This document shows, in pieces, positions 6,923 through 7,596 of a stretch of 7,596 bases of DNA. The notes beneath the pieces were generated by a model that searched no databases, was not told the DNA's origin, and worked only from the letters and a program-made list of their open reading frames with translations. The position numbers and the translations under genes are program-made. The stretch covers positions 1 to 7,596 of the forward strand of contig CAWEHT010000162.1 in NCBI GenBank assembly GCA_963808455.1. Direction: 5' to 3'. The DNA comes from CAWEHT01 sp963808455 (GTDB taxonomy: Bacteria > Chloroflexota > Anaerolineae > CG2-30-64-16). Position 1 is the stretch's first letter. The number at the start of each line of letters is the position of its first letter.

Positions 6923-6988
6923 CGGCAACTGAGGCAGGGTTGTGCGGAGGCTGAGAGGAAGTTGAGCCCCCTGTGAAGAGGAAGTTAA
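6923..6988 (-). promoter_or_regulatory. Six 11-bp direct repeats, Pho-box-like operator array
   Basis: On the minus strand, reading toward gtrA, six consecutive 11-mers start with a (C/T)-(T/A)-(C/A)-A core at exactly 11-bp steps. They are TTAACTTCCTC (6988), TTCACAGGGGG (6977), CTCAACTTCCT (6966), CTCAGCCTCCG (6955), CACAACCCTGC (6944) and CTCAGTTGCCG (6933). OmpR/PhoB-family response regulators bind such 11-bp-spaced direct repeats. Cyanobacterial Pho boxes of the CTTAACCT type have the same period and a similar core. Binding by a phosphate regulator is inferred. Confidence 0.55.
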
Positions 6989-7010
6989 TGCATATGCAGA
7001 AGACGTCTTC
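6989..7010. repeat. Two adjacent perfect palindromes upstream of the operator array
   Basis: TGCATATGCA (6989-6998) is a perfect 10-bp palindrome. It is followed at once by the perfect 12-bp palindrome GAAGACGTCTTC (6999-7010). Palindromes without a spacer can be dimeric regulator sites, but no specific regulator is recognised. Confidence 0.45.
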
Positions 7011-7021
7011 CGTAGCTGCGT

Positions 7022-7094
7022 CTGTCATTCTGAGACGTTAATGACCGCGGGCGGTCATGTGGCACACAAGAAACCTTTGGACTGTCATTCTGAG
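7022..7094. repeat. Interspersed-repeat fragment, two copies of CTGTCATTCTGAG 60 bp apart
   Basis: The 13-mer CTGTCATTCTGAG occurs at 7022-7034 and 7082-7094. The second copy is followed some 30 bases later by AGCGAAGAATC (7132-7142), giving the GTCATTCTGAG...GCGAAGAATC layout of short intergenic repeats common in Chloroflexota and other large environmental genomes (recalled, not searched). A perfect palindrome with 8-bp arms, ATGACCGC-GG-GCGGTCAT (7041-7058), lies between the copies. Confidence 0.55.
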
Positions 7095-7167
7095 CGGCCG
7101 TGCCAACAAGTCCTGTCAACGACGCGCCACAGCGAAGAATCCGTACCAGGAGTTTCTTGGTAGTTCC

Positions 7168-7183
7168 CCCACGCCGGCGTGGG
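7168..7183. repeat. 16-bp perfect palindrome
   Basis: CCCACGCCGGCGTGGG is a perfect palindrome. A weaker 8-bp hairpin with one G-T pair lies just before it at 7144-7162. Neither has a T-run, so I do not call them terminators. They may belong to the interspersed-repeat region that the IS110 element lies next to. Confidence 0.4.
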
Positions 7184-7289
7184 CCAGCCTGCATGCACGA
7201 GAGAAACTTGCCTGCGCCTGGTACAATGCTCGGGTAGTAGCCGGACAAGCTAAGACCGGACCGTCACTGGTGTGATCCAACCCGCTCGG

Positions 7290-7425
7290 TAGTTTGGTCC
7301 TGGTCAGGCGTGATGTGCACACTGGTGGCAGCGCAGCGGGTTGGGCGCTGACCCCGTTTGAAAGATTATCAATTGGGGACCTGACCGGGTCTGGCGGCTC
7401 AGATTTCGCACTGGGAGAAGTGAAG
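7290..7425 (+). ncRNA. Candidate IS110 bridge RNA
   Basis: IS110-group elements carry a structured bridge RNA in the non-coding left end before the recombinase (established knowledge). Here a 10-bp stem with one G-U pairs CCTGGTCAGG (7299-7308) with CCTGACCGGG (7380-7389). It encloses a 6-bp hairpin, CAGCGC/GCGCTG (7329-7334 with 7345-7350), whose whole 10-base loop AGCGGGTTGG is exposed. It also encloses a second hairpin, CCCCG...TTGGGG (7352-7378), with an inner TTGA/TCAA helix. A short hairpin at 7409-7422 holds the GGGAG ribosome binding site. The fold was made by eye, and the RNA ends are unknown. Confidence 0.45.
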
Positions 7426-7427
7426 CC

Positions 7428-7596
7428 ATGTCTGCTGAGCGTCATGCGGCGCCCCCCAAGACCTGGGAGGGGTTGAAGGTCATCCACCCACACGCTGCCG
7501 GGCTGGATATCGGCAGTGCCGAGATTTGGGCCGCGGTGCCCCGGCCAGCGCGGCCAAGCCGGTGCGGCCCTTTGGCACCACCACCCCGGACTTCCG
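7428..7596 (+). CDS. IS110-family bridge recombinase (transposase), N-terminal part
   Basis: The product begins MSAERHAAPPKTWEGLKVIH, followed by PHAAGLDIGSAEIWAAVP. HPHAAGLDIGS with Asp 27 is the first acidic residue of the DEDD (RuvC-like) catalytic domain of IS110 recombinases, which join donor and target DNA under the direction of a bridge RNA. The expected continuation AAKPVRPFGTTTPDF is present but in another frame. Adding one C to the CCCC at 7539-7542 restores it. GGGAG lies 10 bases before ATG 7428. The gene runs off the window, so the other catalytic residues and the C-terminal Ser domain cannot be checked. The frame change is either real decay or the same type of run-length error seen in the operon. 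Confidence 0.85.
   Translation, partial: MSAERHAAPPKTWEGLKVIHPHAAGLDIGSAEIWAAVPRPARPSRCGPLAPPPRTS

Larger units (their letters stand above)
6891..7272. other. Long intergenic region between gtrA operon and IS110
   Basis: No gene is supported here. It holds, from the operon side, the gtrA ribosome binding site and possible -10, the 11-bp operator array, two palindromes, the GTCATTCTGAG repeat region and the 16-bp palindrome. Bases 7184-7264 show nothing I can name except a TACAAT at 7222-7227 without a matching -35. Confidence 0.5.
7273..7596 (+). mobile_element. IS110-family insertion sequence, left end and start of recombinase gene (cut by window)
   Basis: The recombinase start at 7428 identifies the family. 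IS110 elements lack ordinary terminal inverted repeats, so the left boundary cannot be read directly. I place it near 7273 because the putative guide matches lie on either side of 7273-7276; this is an inference, good to perhaps 20 bases. The right end is outside the window. Confidence 0.6.

Noticed and set aside
6891..7028. N-terminal extension of the GtrA-like protein
   Set aside because: The extension translates the operator repeats and leader, while the ATG at 6890 has a strong ribosome binding site and gives normal family length.
7222..7227. TACAAT as a -10 for the IS110 leader
   Set aside because: No -35 lies at 16-18 bp; the nearest TTGCCT is only 8 bp away, so promoter evidence is too weak.
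7294..7476. 60-residue plus-strand frame overlapping the IS110 leader
   Set aside because: It overlaps the candidate RNA and the recombinase start in another frame, shows no known domain and lacks a ribosome binding site.

Overview
The window is high-GC DNA with one clearly lower-GC island at its left edge. Several things point to a high-GC environmental bacterium, most likely a Chloroflexota (Chloroflexia) member: the YkcB-type glycosyltransferase with Gly-rich loops, the interspersed GTCATTCTGAG repeats, and the IS110 element. No rRNA or single-copy marker is present, so the phylum is an inference.

Layout. Positions 2-499 (+) hold the C-terminal end of a rifampin phosphotransferase / PEP-synthase-like enzyme. 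Positions 676-1224 (+) hold a complete dihydrofolate-reductase-family (RibD C-terminal domain) protein. Two strong hairpins (1402-1424 and 1452-1471) fill the gap between these genes and a convergent minus-strand operon. Read from right to left, that operon is gtrA-like (6890-6420), a family 2 polyprenol-phosphate glycosyltransferase (6423-5398), a YkcB/GT39-type multi-membrane-span glycosyltransferase (about 5347-2938) and a DltD-like SGNH-fold protein (2941-1485). Two junctions are 4-base ATGA overlaps, so translation is probably coupled. Upstream of gtrA are six consecutive 11-bp direct repeats resembling Pho-box / OmpR-PhoB-family operators. Positions 6990-7270 carry palindromes and an interspersed repeat. 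The right edge is the left end and first codons of an IS110-family bridge recombinase (ATG at 7428).

Function. GtrA, GT2 and GT39 form a known type of module: the GT2 charges a polyprenyl phosphate with a sugar, the GtrA-like membrane protein is thought to help flip the lipid-linked sugar, and the GT39-like enzyme transfers it to an outer acceptor. DltD is normally an extracytoplasmic D-alanylation protein. Finding it here without dltA, dltB or dltC suggests an envelope-decoration operon, possibly controlled by phosphate.

The GT39, dltD and transposase reading frames are broken by about six small indels. Most lie in short G/C runs while the surrounding protein sequence is well preserved. This looks more like consensus-sequence error than old decay, but true pseudogenes cannot be excluded.

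The most interesting part is the 150 bases before the IS110 recombinase. It folds on paper into a bridge-RNA-like structure, and the loop of one hairpin is a perfect 10-nt reverse complement of DNA just upstream.
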